Origin: Dasytiphilus stammeri_D
GTDB lineage: Bacteria > Pseudomonadota > Gammaproteobacteria > Enterobacterales > Enterobacteriaceae
Assembly: GCA_041941745.1 (NCBI GenBank)
Contig: CP145885.1
Span: 124,001 to 188,000, forward strand
Direction: 5' to 3'
DNA: 64,000 nt
Shown here: in pieces, positions 24,113 to 34,439 of the stretch
How positions within the stretch are numbered: the first letter of the stretch is position 1
Layout of the letters: each line of letters starts with the position of its first letter
Notes under the pieces: model-generated
Seen by the model: only the letters and a program-made list of their open reading frames with translations
Databases searched by the model: none
What the model was told of the DNA's origin: nothing
Translations under genes and position numbers: made by a program

Positions 24113-26974
24113 ATGATAGAGAAGCTTACTACACTAGAAAAAAATAATTTTTTACAACGTCATATTGGCCCATCAAAAACTGAACAAGAAGAAATGCTTT
24201 TAACATTAAAAATGTCATCATTAGATGAATTGATTTCTTCTGTTATTCCTAATAATATTATATTAAAAAAATTTCCTTATATTTGTAATGCTGTTTCTGA
24301 TCATGAAGCTTTACAAGAACTTCAAGGTATTGCTAATAATAATTTATGTTATAAATCTTGGATTGGAATGGGTTATAGTGCCACTATAATGCCAAAAGTA
24401 ATTTTACGCAATGTTTTAGAAAATCCTGGATGGTATACAGCTTATACGCCATATCAACCTGAAATATCTCAAGGACGTTTAGAAGGGTTGCTTAATTTTC
24501 AACAAGTTACTTTAGATCTTACAGGGCTTGAAATAGCATCAGCTTCATTATTAGATGAAGCGACAGCTGCTGCTGAAGCCATGACAATGGCTAAACGTAT
24601 AAGTACTATTAAAGATGCTAATAGTTTTTTTGTTGCTGATGATCTACATCCACAAACAATAGATGTAATCATGACTCGTGCAAATAATTTAGGATTTAAA
24701 ATTATTATAGATTCTGCCGTTAATATATTTAATTATGATAAGATATTTGGAATTTTATTCCAACAAATTGGAACTATAGGTCAGATAAATGATTATTCTG
24801 CATTAATTCATAAGATAAAAAAACATAATATTATTATATGTATGGCTGCAGAATTTATGTCTCTTGTATTATTAAAAGCGCCAGGAAAACAAGGAGCAGA
24901 TATTGTTTTTGGATCAGCACAAAGGTTTGGACTACCCATGGGATATGGTGGTCCTCATGCAGCTTTTTATGCTACTCGTTATGAATATAAAAGAGCAATG
25001 CCAGGACGTATAATTGGGGTATCTCGAGATATAACAGGTAATATAGCTTTACGTATGGCATTGCAAACTCGTGAACAACATATTAAAAGAGAAAAAGCTA
25101 CTTCAAATATTTGTACATCACAAGCATTACTAGCAATTATAGCAGGATTATATGCAGTATATCATGGACCAAAAGGACTAAAAAAGATTGCAAATCGTAT
25201 TCATCGTTTTACGGAAATTTTAGCAATAGGATTGCTACAGAATAAATTTAAAATAATTAATAAAACATGGTTTGATACCATCACAGTTGAAGTAGAAGAT
25301 AAAGAAGAAATTTTAAAACGGGCACTTAGCTTTAAAGTAAATTTACGAAAGGATATTAAAAACGCAGTAGGTATTACTTTAGATGAAACAACAACACGTG
25401 AAGATATACTGACATTATTTTGTATACTTATAGGTAAAAGACATGAGTTAGATATTAATAAATTGGATGAAATAATCATAAATAATAAATATAGCGCTAT
25501 TCCTAGCGAATTAAAACGGACAGAAGATATCTTAACTCATGATAGATTTAATAATTATCATAATGAAACAAGTATGATGCGTTATTTACATAACCTTGAA
25601 CGTAAAGATTTAGCCTTAAATTATGCAATGATACCATTAGGTTCATGTACTATGAAACTTAATGCAGCTATTGAAATGATTCCAATGAGTTGGACGAAAT
25701 TTTCAGATATCCATCCTTTTTGTCCGAAAAATCAAGCTACGGGATATTTATCAATAATAAAACAAATTTCTAAATGGTTTACTCAATTGACTGGTTACGA
25801 TGCATTTAGTTTACAACCTAATTCCGGAGCTCAAGGAGAATATGCTGGTCTCTTAACAATTAAACGTTACTATGAAAATAGTAACGAAAAGAATCGTAAT
25901 ATTTGCTTAATTCCAAATTCTGCACATGGAACTAATCCTGCTTCGGCTAATATGGCTGGATTAAAAGTAGTATCAATTGAGTGTGACCAAAAAGGGGATA
26001 TTGATTTATATGATCTTCGTGTAAAAGCCAAACAGGCTGGTAAAAATCTTGCTTGTATTATGGTTACTTATCCATCTACTCATGGAGTATACGAAGATTC
26101 AATATATGAAATATGTAAAATAATCCATAATTATGGAGGGCAAGTTTATATTGATGGAGCTAATATGAATGCTCAACTTGGCATTACTGGACCAGGATAT
26201 ATTGGTGCTGATGTTTCACATTTAAACTTACATAAAACATTTTGTGTTCCTCATGGAGGAGGAGGACCTGGTATGGGTCCAATTGGGGTTAAATTACATC
26301 TAGCTCCATTTTTACCTGGTCATAGTATAGTCAAAATAGAAGGTAACTCCAATTATAGTGCAGTATCATCTGCACCATTTGGCAGCGCCTCACTTTTACC
26401 TATCTGTTGGATGTATATTCGTATGATGGGAACAGAAGGATTAAAAATATCTAGTCAAATAGCTATACTTAATGCAAATTATATAGCTAATAAGTTAAAA
26501 TTAGCCTATCCGCTGTTATATGTGGGTAACAATGGTTATGTAGCACATGAATGTATTCTCGATATAAGGCCTTTAAAATTAAAAACAGGTATTAGTGAAG
26601 TTGATATTGCTAAACGATTAATAGATTATGGTTTTCATCCCCCTACTATATCCTTTCCAGTTAGAGGGACACTTATGATTGAACCGACAGAATCAGAAGA
26701 TAAAAGTGAACTTGATCGCTTTATTAATGCTATGTTTTCTATTCGTAAAGAAATTGATTTAATTGCTACAGGAAAATGGTCATTAGTAGATAATCCATTA
26801 GTAAATGCTCCACATACTCAGGAAGAGTTAGTATCTGAATACTGGATTCACTCATATACAAAAAAAGAAGCAGTTTTTCCTATAAGTAAAATAAGCAAAA
26901 ATAAATTTTGGCCTACAGTAAAACGTCTTGACGACATTTTTGGTGATAAAAATTTAAAATGTTCTCTTTATTAA
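24113..26974 (+). CDS. gcvP: Glycine dehydrogenase (decarboxylating), P protein
   Basis: GcvP is the PLP enzyme that decarboxylates glycine and loads the aminomethyl group onto GcvH. It has 953 residues (E. coli 957), covering both halves of the fused long form. The PLP lysine lies in HLNLHKTFCVPHGGGGPG, and the second-half landmarks PNSGAQGEYAGLL and HGTNPASANMAG are present. It is the last and largest gene of the operon. No truncation or missing motif was noticed. Confidence 0.98.
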   Translation: MIEKLTTLEKNNFLQRHIGPSKTEQEEMLLTLKMSSLDELISSVIPNNIILKKFPYICNAVSDHEALQELQGIANNNLCYKSWIGMGYSATIMPKVILRNVLENPGWYTAYTPYQPEISQGRLEGLLNFQQVTLDLTGLEIASASLLDEATAAAEAMTMAKRISTIKDANSFFVADDLHPQTIDVIMTRANNLGFKIIIDSAVNIFNYDKIFGILFQQIGTIGQINDYSALIHKIKKHNIIICMAAEFMSLVLLKAPGKQGADIVFGSAQRFGLPMGYGGPHAAFYATRYEYKRAMPGRIIGVSRDITGNIALRMALQTREQHIKREKATSNICTSQALLAIIAGLYAVYHGPKGLKKIANRIHRFTEILAIGLLQNKFKIINKTWFDTITVEVEDKEEILKRALSFKVNLRKDIKNAVGITLDETTTREDILTLFCILIGKRHELDINKLDEIIINNKYSAIPSELKRTEDILTHDRFNNYHNETSMMRYLHNLERKDLALNYAMIPLGSCTMKLNAAIEMIPMSWTKFSDIHPFCPKNQATGYLSIIKQISKWFTQLTGYDAFSLQPNSGAQGEYAGLLTIKRYYENSNEKNRNICLIPNSAHGTNPASANMAGLKVVSIECDQKGDIDLYDLRVKAKQAGKNLACIMVTYPSTHGVYEDSIYEICKIIHNYGGQVYIDGANMNAQLGITGPGYIGADVSHLNLHKTFCVPHGGGGPGMGPIGVKLHLAPFLPGHSIVKIEGNSNYSAVSSAPFGSASLLPICWMYIRMMGTEGLKISSQIAILNANYIANKLKLAYPLLYVGNNGYVAHECILDIRPLKLKTGISEVDIAKRLIDYGFHPPTISFPVRGTLMIEPTESEDKSELDRFINAMFSIRKEIDLIATGKWSLVDNPLVNAPHTQEELVSEYWIHSYTKKEAVFPISKISKNKFWPTVKRLDDIFGDKNLKCSLY

Positions 26975-26993
26975 TAATTTTTTTGCAAAAAAA

Positions 26994-27980
26994 TTATAAA
27001 GAATAAGGTAGTTCTTGTACTAAGAATTTACTACATTTATCTTCTTTAAAACGAAGAAGATTATCTTTAAAAATTTTTTTATCTAATATTGCTTGTATCC
27101 AAATTTCCCCATTTAACATTATGCAAAAAGCGAGAATAGTACCCTTAATATTTTCCCACTTATCCTGATAAAACAATTGAAAAGAATAATTTTTTTTTAA
27201 AATATCTAAATTAGTATGTCCTTTTAACCAATAAAGAGCACGTTTGTTTATTCCACGAAATTTTATTTTGGCAATTGTTTCTTGGCCTATATAACAACCC
27301 TTATTAAAACTAATAGCATTTAAATACTCTAAATTTGCTGCTTGTGGTATAAATTTACCACAATGATTAATATCAATAATTGGTAATCCTGATTGAATAT
27401 CTAATGTTAACCATTGGTTACTTTTATTAAATTTTATTTTATATTTTTTTAATTCATATTCTAATTTGCATAATATATCCATATTAGTGATGATTATAAA
27501 TCGTTCAGATGGTTGTTGAACCCATAATAAGGTAGTTTCATTATTATGAATTACAGGATTTTGTTCGTTAGGTAACAGAGAAAAAATACTTTTAAGTGCT
27601 TTACCTGCATCATGTCCAGCTAATCCAATTAATATTGCACTTTTATTGACAGATATTTTCACATCATCAAATATTGCATATTTTTTTAAAGCACTAATTT
27701 GTAATTCATGGATAGAACGACGTTCTATCCATGCTAAATTATCATTATAATAAAACAATAGTAAATTACTCCACATTAACCCATGACTATTACAATGTGC
27801 ACATTGATAATGTTTGTTTTTTTTTATTTTAGTTAAATCTATAGTTAGCTGTCCTTGTAAAAACCGAAAACTATCCCTTCCACTAATGGTAACTAAAGAC
27901 CATTCTTCCAATGAAATCATTGTTAATGATAATTCATATGCAGATTTTGGCGGTACATAAGTAAATATTTTTTTTTTCAT
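26994..27980 (-). CDS. ygfZ: tRNA-modifying/Fe-S cluster maintenance protein YgfZ
   Basis: YgfZ is a folate-binding paralogue of GcvT that supports certain Fe-S enzymes, including MiaB-dependent tRNA modification. It has 328 residues (E. coli 326). The diagnostic motif KGCYIGQE with its essential Cys is present (FNKGCYIGQETIAKIKFRG), as is the N-terminal GRDSFRFLQGQLTID segment. It is antisense to gcvP and prfB, the same relative arrangement as in E. coli. Retaining both a folate-dependent Fe-S helper and gcvTHP suggests that tetrahydrofolate metabolism matters to this cell. Confidence 0.95.
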   Translation of the reverse strand: MKKKIFTYVPPKSAYELSLTMISLEEWSLVTISGRDSFRFLQGQLTIDLTKIKKNKHYQCAHCNSHGLMWSNLLLFYYNDNLAWIERRSIHELQISALKKYAIFDDVKISVNKSAILIGLAGHDAGKALKSIFSLLPNEQNPVIHNNETTLLWVQQPSERFIIITNMDILCKLEYELKKYKIKFNKSNQWLTLDIQSGLPIIDINHCGKFIPQAANLEYLNAISFNKGCYIGQETIAKIKFRGINKRALYWLKGHTNLDILKKNYSFQLFYQDKWENIKGTILAFCIMLNGEIWIQAILDKKIFKDNLLRFKEDKCSKFLVQELPYSL

Positions 27981-28081
27981 ACATCTAATTTTAAATTATT
28001 AATGATTTTTTTTTAAAAAAATCATAAAATAAATTTATTTTAAATGATATTATTATTTAATTTTTAACAACTAACATCAAT

Positions 28082-29185
28082 ATGTCAGAAAAAAAATTGA
28101 TAAAAGATCGTATAAATAATTTAATTAAACGTAATTTAGTTCTTAAAAAAAAATTAAATTATAATTTAAATAAAAAATTGCTAGATAATATTAATTCAAA
28201 ACTTGAACAACCTAATATATGGCATAATACTAGATATGCTCAATCTTTAAATAAAAAAAGTACTACGCTAACTTCAACAGTTTTAAATATCGATAATTTA
28301 TCTTCTTCAATAGAAGAACTTTCTTATTTGTTTGATTTAGCAATAGAATTCAATGATATTGAAACAATGAATGAAGTAATTAATGAAATTAATCAATTAG
28401 ATAATAAAATAGAATTATTAGAATATAAATCTATGTTTTCTTACCCTAATGATCATTATGATTGTTATTTAGATATACAATCTGGATCAGGAGGGATTGA
28501 ATCTCAAGATTGGGCTGGTATGTTAATGCGTATGTATTTAAGGTGGGCAGGGAATAAAGGTTTTAAAACTGAAATGATTGCTGAATCAGTAGGAGATATA
28601 GCAGGAATAAAATCTGCTACTGTAAAAATTATAGGTAAGTATGCTTTTGGTTGGTTAAGAACTGAAAGTGGTATCCATCGTTTAGTACGTAAAAGTCCAT
28701 TTGATTCTGGGGGTAAAAGACATACTTCTTTTAGTTCTGTATTTATCTATCCAGATATTAATAAAGATATAAATATTGAATTTAATTTATCAGAATTACG
28801 TATTGATGTTTATCGTGCCTCAGGAGCAGGTGGGCAGCATGTTAATCGTACTGAATCAGCTGTACGTATTACTCATATTCCTACAGGAATTGTGACACAA
28901 TGTCAAACAGACCGATCTCAACATAAAAATAAAGAACAAGCAATAAAACAAATGAAAGCTAAATTATATGCTCTTGAACAAAAAAAAATGGCTGATAAAA
29001 AGAAAATAATAGAGGAGAAAAAATCTGATATTGGTTGGGGAAGACAAATACGTTCTTATGTGTTGGATGATTCACGTGTTAAGGATTTACGCACTGGTAT
29101 AACAACTAGTAATGTACAATGGGTTTTAGATGGCAATATAGACATTTTTATTGAAGCAAGTTTAAAATCTGAAAAGATAAGGTAA
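28082..29185 (+). CDS. prfB: Peptide chain release factor 2, encoded without frameshift
   Basis: RF2 terminates translation at UGA and UAA. It has 367 residues. The tripeptide anticodon SPF is in RKSPFDSGGKRHTS, and the catalytic GGQ is in GAGGQHVNRTESAV. In E. coli the gene needs a +1 frameshift at CTT TGA C near codon 25. Here the equivalent stretch (28142-28165, VLKKKLNYN for VLRGYLDYD) is one continuous frame with no TGA, and the internal Shine-Dalgarno-like AGGGGG has become A-rich. Autoregulation by frameshifting is therefore lost. Several neighbours, including mutL and xseB, end in TGA, so RF2 is needed. lysS follows eight bases later, as in E. coli. Confidence 0.97.
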   Translation: MSEKKLIKDRINNLIKRNLVLKKKLNYNLNKKLLDNINSKLEQPNIWHNTRYAQSLNKKSTTLTSTVLNIDNLSSSIEELSYLFDLAIEFNDIETMNEVINEINQLDNKIELLEYKSMFSYPNDHYDCYLDIQSGSGGIESQDWAGMLMRMYLRWAGNKGFKTEMIAESVGDIAGIKSATVKIIGKYAFGWLRTESGIHRLVRKSPFDSGGKRHTSFSSVFIYPDINKDINIEFNLSELRIDVYRASGAGGQHVNRTESAVRITHIPTGIVTQCQTDRSQHKNKEQAIKQMKAKLYALEQKKMADKKKIIEEKKSDIGWGRQIRSYVLDDSRVKDLRTGITTSNVQWVLDGNIDIFIEASLKSEKIR

Positions 29186-29193
29186 TATCTAAT

Positions 29194-30711
29194 ATGTATA
29201 TACATAATAAAAATTCTTCTCTAGGAGAAGATAACGAATTTAAAATTAGGCGGGAGAAATTAAATTTTTTACGTAAAAAAGGTAACGCATTTCCTAATGA
29301 TTTTCGTAGAAATTATACTTCTTATCAACTACATGCTGAATTAGATACAAAAAGTATAAACGAAATAAAAGCAATGAATCTTTTCGTCAGTGTTGCAGGA
29401 CGTATAATGGCTTTACGTATTATGGGCAAAACAAGTTTTGTTACTTTACAAGATATGGATGGACAAATTCAACTCTATATTAAAGATGAATTATTTTCTC
29501 CAGATGTAGTTAATAATTTTAAAAAATGGGATTTAGGAGATATTATTGGTGTATCTGGTAATTTATTTAAAACTAAAACTAATGAATTAACTATAAATTG
29601 TACAACAATAAAAATTTTAACTAAAGCTTTACGTCCTTTGCCAGATAAATTTCATAAACTTGTAGATATAGAAACATGTTATCGCCAACGTTACCTTGAT
29701 TTAATTGTCAATCAAAAATCCCGTAAAAATTTTATTTTACGATCAAAGATAATATCTGCTATTCGTAATTTTTTAGAAGAAAACAATTTTTTAGAAGTAG
29801 AAACACCTATGATGCATACTAATCATAGTGGAGGAGCACGTCCTTTTATTACTCATCACCATAAATTAAATATGGATATGTATTTACGAATAGCACCAGA
29901 ATTATATTTAAAACGTTTAATTATTGGCGGGTTGGAGCGGATATTTGAAATAAATCGTAATTTTCGTAATGAAGGAATTTCCCCTAAACATAATCCTGAA
30001 TTTACCATGATGGAATTATATATGGCATATGCAGATGAAAAAGATTTAATCTCTTTAATAGAAACATTATTTAAAAAAATAACTAAAAAATTATTAGGAA
30101 CTACAATAATTTATTATGGAAAAAATAAATTTGATTTTAGTAAACCATTTATGAAATTAACTATGAAAGAAGCAATTTATAAATATTGCCCTAAAAAATT
30201 TATGACTGATTTTGAAAATACTGAAAAAACTATTAAAATTGCAAAATTGTTAGGAATAGATGTCAGAAATAATTGGGGTCATGGACGCATTTTAACAAAA
30301 ATATTTGAAAAAATAATCGAAGAAAATTTAATTTCTCCAACTTTTATTACAGATTACCCAACAGAAGTATCACCTTTAGCACGTAGTAAAAATAATAATA
30401 AATTTATTAGTGATCGATTTGAATTATTCATTAATGGTTTTGAAATTTGCAATGGATTTTCAGAATTAAATGATGCTGACGAACAAACTAAAAGATTTAT
30501 ACAACAGAGTCAACAGTCTAAATATCTATTAGATGATATAGATAACGATATTATGTTTTATGATAAAGAATATATTCGAGCTATGGAATATGGCATGCCC
30601 CCTACAGCAGGATTAGGACTCGGTATTGATCGGTTTATAATGATACTTACAAATAACCATAATATACGTGATGTAATTCTATTTCCTACTTTACGTCCGC
30701 AGCAAAATTAA
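29194..30711 (+). CDS. lysS: Lysyl-tRNA synthetase (class II)
   Basis: LysS charges tRNA-Lys. It has 505 residues, the E. coli length. The N-terminal OB-fold anticodon domain (VAGRIMALRIMGKTSFVTLQD) is followed by the class II catalytic core: motif 2 is FRNEGISPKHNPEFTMME and motif 3 is GLGLGIDRFIM. It forms the prfB-lysS pair, as in E. coli. Its stop overlaps the gyrB stop on the other strand, so the two convergent genes share TTAA and no terminator space is left. Confidence 0.98.
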   Translation: MYIHNKNSSLGEDNEFKIRREKLNFLRKKGNAFPNDFRRNYTSYQLHAELDTKSINEIKAMNLFVSVAGRIMALRIMGKTSFVTLQDMDGQIQLYIKDELFSPDVVNNFKKWDLGDIIGVSGNLFKTKTNELTINCTTIKILTKALRPLPDKFHKLVDIETCYRQRYLDLIVNQKSRKNFILRSKIISAIRNFLEENNFLEVETPMMHTNHSGGARPFITHHHKLNMDMYLRIAPELYLKRLIIGGLERIFEINRNFRNEGISPKHNPEFTMMELYMAYADEKDLISLIETLFKKITKKLLGTTIIYYGKNKFDFSKPFMKLTMKEAIYKYCPKKFMTDFENTEKTIKIAKLLGIDVRNNWGHGRILTKIFEKIIEENLISPTFITDYPTEVSPLARSKNNNKFISDRFELFINGFEICNGFSELNDADEQTKRFIQQSQQSKYLLDDIDNDIMFYDKEYIRAMEYGMPPTAGLGLGIDRFIMILTNNHNIRDVILFPTLRPQQN

Positions 30712-33149
30712 AAATCTATATTTCCAGCTTTGATTGCATTTTTTTCTATAAAAATCCGACGTGGTTCTACTTCATCTCCCATTAAAGTAGAAAATAATTG
30801 ATTAGCAGATATAGCATCTTTTATGTTAACTTGAAGCATACGACGACTTTCAGGATTCATAGTTGTTTCCCATAGTTGGGCTGGATTCATTTCTCCTAAT
30901 CCTTTATAACGTTGAATTGTTACACCACGTAATCCTTCTTTCATTAACCAATTCAATGTTTGTTCAAAGTTTTTTACAACTTGATGTCGATTACCTTTTT
31001 TTACAAAAATATCTGCTTGATTATTATCAAATATATCACGTAATTTACTACCTATTTTACAAATACTTTGATATTCACTACTTTTAAAAAATTTTTGATC
31101 AAAAATATATTCTTCTTTTTCATTTACATCTAAAACTCCAGGTCTGTTAATTTTCAATATAGGTTCATATATATTTAAGATATTATTTTTCTTTACTTTT
31201 GCGTGAAAGATTTTATCGTAATATTTATTAGATTTGTTTAAAGTATTAGCTAAAATTCTTATCCAATCTTCTACATAAGATTTATTATCATAATGACTAA
31301 ATTTTGGATGATAAATTAATTCATTTAATAAATAACGAGGAAATTTGTGTTCCAATCCAACTATTATCTTTTGTGTATTAATATAATCTTGCCATATTTT
31401 TTTTAAAATATCTCCCTCTATTATAAAAGAGGATTTACTATCTTTAATCATAGCACCATCTATTGCCAAATTAATTTGATAGTTTTCTAGACTTAGTGTA
31501 TCTTTGATATATTGTTCTTTTTTACCTTTTTTTACTTTATAAAGTGGAGGTTGAGCTATATAAATATGACCATTTTCAATAAGTTCTGGTAATTGTCGAT
31601 AAAAAAAAGTTAATAATAAAGTACGAATATGGGATCCATCAACATCAGCATCAGTCATAATGATAATACTATTATAACGTAATTTCTCTAAATCATATTC
31701 TTCACGTCCAATGCCACAACCAATTGCTGATATTAAAGAGACTACTTCTGGTGAAGTTAGCATTTTTTCAAAACGTACTTTTTCCACATTAAGAATTTTA
31801 CCTTTAAGAGGTAAAATAGCTTGGTTTTTACGATTTCGTCCCTGCTTTGCTGATCCGCCAGCTGAATCTCCTTCTACTAAATATAATTCTGATTTTTTAG
31901 GATTACGTTCTTGGCACTCTGCTAATTTTCCAGGTAATGAAGCTATATCAAGAAGCATACCTTTACGTCGAGTTATTTCACGAGCTTTACGAGCTGCCTC
32001 TCTTACTCGTGCTGCTTCAATTATCTTATTTATAATAAGTTTTGCTTCTTGAGGATTTTCTAATAAATATTCCATGAAATATTCATGCATAAGTGATTCA
32101 ACTATTGATTTGACTTCCGAAGAAACAAGTTTTTCCTTAGTTTGAGAAGAAAATTTTGGGTCAGGTACTCTAACAGACACAACAGCCATTAACCCTTCCC
32201 TTGCATCATCACCTGTAATACTTAATTTAAATTTTTTATTATATCCTTCTTTATCTATATAAGAATTTAATGTACGTGTAATTGCTGCTCTAAATCCTGC
32301 TAAATGACTTCCACCATCAGGTTGTGGGATATTATTAGTAAAACAATAAATATTTTCTTTAAAACCATTATTCCACTGTAATGATACAGATACATGGATA
32401 TTTTTTTTTGCAGAAGTAAAAAAAAATATTTTTGGATGAATTACTTTCTTATTTTTATTAAGAAATAAAATATATTCTATTATTCCTCCTACATGATGAT
32501 AATTAGATTTTGCTCCATTTCGTTTATCTTCTAAAAAAATTGAAATTCCAGAATTTAAAAAAGATAACTGACGTAATCTATGAGATATAACATCATAATT
32601 AAAGGATAGAACATTATTAAATATATTTTTATTTGGCCAAAAATGTATTACAGTACCAGTTTCTTTATCTTTACTATTGCCTATAATAGATAAAGCTCCT
32701 TGAGGAACACCATGTAGATATAATTGATAATGAATTTTTTTTTCTCTATAAATAATTAATTCTAATTTTTCAGATAAGGCATTTACAACAGAAACACCTA
32801 CTCCATGTAATCCTCCAGATACTTGATATGAATTATCATCAAATTTCCCACCAGCATGTAATACTGTCATAATTACTTCTGCTGCGGAAACTCCTTCTTC
32901 ATGTATATCAATTGGTATTCCACGGCCATTATCTTCTACTGAAACTGAATTATCTAAATGAATAGTAACGATTATATTATTACAATATCCCGCTAAAGCT
33001 TCATCTATAGCATTATCTACTACTTCAAACACCATATGATGTAATCCAGTACCATCATCAGTATCACCAATATACATACCAGGACGTTTTCGAACAGCTT
33101 CTAATCCTTTCAAAACTTGAATACATGATGAATCGTAAACCTTTGACAT
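30708..33149 (-). CDS. gyrB: DNA gyrase subunit B
   Basis: GyrB is the ATPase subunit of gyrase, which introduces negative supercoils. It has 813 residues (E. coli 804). The GHKL ATP site shows EVVDNAIDEALAGY and DNGRGIPID; the transducer follows, then the TOPRIM domain with EGDSAGGSAKQGRNR near residue 424 and DADVDGSHIRT. The C-terminus ends after QRYKGLGEMNPAQLWETTMNP. It lies 119 bases downstream of dnaN on the same strand, and recF, normally between them, is absent. Confidence 0.98.
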   Translation of the reverse strand: MSKVYDSSCIQVLKGLEAVRKRPGMYIGDTDDGTGLHHMVFEVVDNAIDEALAGYCNNIIVTIHLDNSVSVEDNGRGIPIDIHEEGVSAAEVIMTVLHAGGKFDDNSYQVSGGLHGVGVSVVNALSEKLELIIYREKKIHYQLYLHGVPQGALSIIGNSKDKETGTVIHFWPNKNIFNNVLSFNYDVISHRLRQLSFLNSGISIFLEDKRNGAKSNYHHVGGIIEYILFLNKNKKVIHPKIFFFTSAKKNIHVSVSLQWNNGFKENIYCFTNNIPQPDGGSHLAGFRAAITRTLNSYIDKEGYNKKFKLSITGDDAREGLMAVVSVRVPDPKFSSQTKEKLVSSEVKSIVESLMHEYFMEYLLENPQEAKLIINKIIEAARVREAARKAREITRRKGMLLDIASLPGKLAECQERNPKKSELYLVEGDSAGGSAKQGRNRKNQAILPLKGKILNVEKVRFEKMLTSPEVVSLISAIGCGIGREEYDLEKLRYNSIIIMTDADVDGSHIRTLLLTFFYRQLPELIENGHIYIAQPPLYKVKKGKKEQYIKDTLSLENYQINLAIDGAMIKDSKSSFIIEGDILKKIWQDYINTQKIIVGLEHKFPRYLLNELIYHPKFSHYDNKSYVEDWIRILANTLNKSNKYYDKIFHAKVKKNNILNIYEPILKINRPGVLDVNEKEEYIFDQKFFKSSEYQSICKIGSKLRDIFDNNQADIFVKKGNRHQVVKNFEQTLNWLMKEGLRGVTIQRYKGLGEMNPAQLWETTMNPESRRMLQVNIKDAISANQLFSTLMGDEVEPRRIFIEKNAIKAGNIDF

Positions 33150-33268
33150 TTAATTATCATCCATTGCAAATAAAATATATATTCATCTGAGTTAAATACC
33201 TATTAATCTAATTACATTTATTATTATATAATTTTAAAAAAATATTAGCAAATATAGATTAATTATTT

Positions 33269-34372
33269 TTACATTTGCATAGGCATTATTACATAAATAA
33301 GCGATTTATTTTCTTGTTCTTCAATTTGTATACTTGAAATTGAGTTTTTAAAGAAAAATATTATCTTTTCACTTTTTAATACTTGCAATACATCTAAAAG
33401 ATAGTCAACATTTAAATTAATATCTAGCTCAAATCCATCATATGGAAGAAATATTTTTTCTTCATATTTTTCTTGTTCTATATTACTTGTAGTAATACTT
33501 AATTGATTTTTTCTGAGACATAAATGTACACTATGTACTTTTTCATTAGAAAGAATAGCTGCACGATGAAAGGCTTGTTTTATTAATGCATGATCAATAA
33601 CCAATACAGTTTCATAATTTTGGTGTAATACATGGTGATAATTAGGAAATTGGCCATCAATTAATTTACTAATAAAAATATAATTATCAATATGAATTAA
33701 TACATTCGTACTACAAATTTTTATTTGTAATGATTTATTTTGATCACTAAGTAATCTTAATAATTCTATTATTGCTTTTCTTGGGATTATAACAGAATGA
33801 TTAAACAATTTATTAGAAATCAACATAGTTTTACCCATAGCTAATCGATGGCCATCTGTTGCTACAATACGTAATATTTCTCCCTCTATTTCAAATAACA
33901 TTCCATTAAGATAATAACGAACATCTTGATGTGCCATGGAAAAATAAATTGATTCTATTAAATATTTTAATTTACTACAGGATATAGTTAGATGAATAAA
34001 ATATTCAGCTACCTCAAACTTAGGAAAACTACTTGATGGTAAAGTAGCAAGAGTAAACTTACTAAATTCTGAAGCTAAAACCATTTTATCTTTTTCTAAA
34101 GAAGCGTTTATAACTGCATTTTTAGGAAAACAATTGCAAATTGCTAATAGTTTACGCGCAGGAACTGTGACAGTTCCTATTTTAGATGGTCGAATCAATT
34201 TTATATATGCCATAATTTGTAGTTCAATATTAGTACCAGTAATCAATAATTTATTTTTACTAACTTGTATAAGTATATTACGAGTAATAATTAATTGTGC
34301 ACGATGATCAATTAATTTAGTTGCTTTTTGTAATGGTTTTAATAATTGTTCACGTTCTATTATAAATTGCAT
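33269..34372 (-). CDS. dnaN: DNA polymerase III sliding clamp (beta subunit)
   Basis: DnaN is the ring-shaped processivity clamp of the replicase. It has 367 residues (E. coli 366) and aligns end to end, starting MQFIIEREQLLKPLQKATKLI and ending YVIMPMQM, the family C-terminus that lines the protein-binding pocket. In E. coli the order is dnaA-dnaN-recF-gyrB. Here dnaN is the first gene of its strand, and only 178 bases separate its start from divergent rpmH, so dnaA is gone from this locus. Confidence 0.97.
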   Translation of the reverse strand: MQFIIEREQLLKPLQKATKLIDHRAQLIITRNILIQVSKNKLLITGTNIELQIMAYIKLIRPSKIGTVTVPARKLLAICNCFPKNAVINASLEKDKMVLASEFSKFTLATLPSSSFPKFEVAEYFIHLTISCSKLKYLIESIYFSMAHQDVRYYLNGMLFEIEGEILRIVATDGHRLAMGKTMLISNKLFNHSVIIPRKAIIELLRLLSDQNKSLQIKICSTNVLIHIDNYIFISKLIDGQFPNYHHVLHQNYETVLVIDHALIKQAFHRAAILSNEKVHSVHLCLRKNQLSITTSNIEQEKYEEKIFLPYDGFELDINLNVDYLLDVLQVLKSEKIIFFFKNSISSIQIEEQENKSLIYVIMPMQM

Positions 34373-34410
34373 AAAATTAAATAATGATAAGATTTGGTAT
34401 CTATTTTAGA

Positions 34411-34439
34411 TTGATATTTTTTTTAAAAAAGTGTAGATA
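34411..34439 (+). promoter_or_regulatory. Candidate promoter for rpmH-rnpA in the former dnaA position
   Basis: TTGATA at 34411-34416 and TAGATA at 34434-34439 have an ideal 17-base spacer. The site lies about 110 bases before rpmH within the 178-base dnaN-rpmH gap. I see no DnaA box of the TTATCCACA type in this gap. Confidence 0.4.

Noticed and set aside
31711..32052. 113-codon frame antisense to gyrB, and similar long antisense frames at 37178-37522 and 19401-19700
   Set aside because: They lie wholly inside highly conserved genes on the other strand and have no independent start signal or homology.
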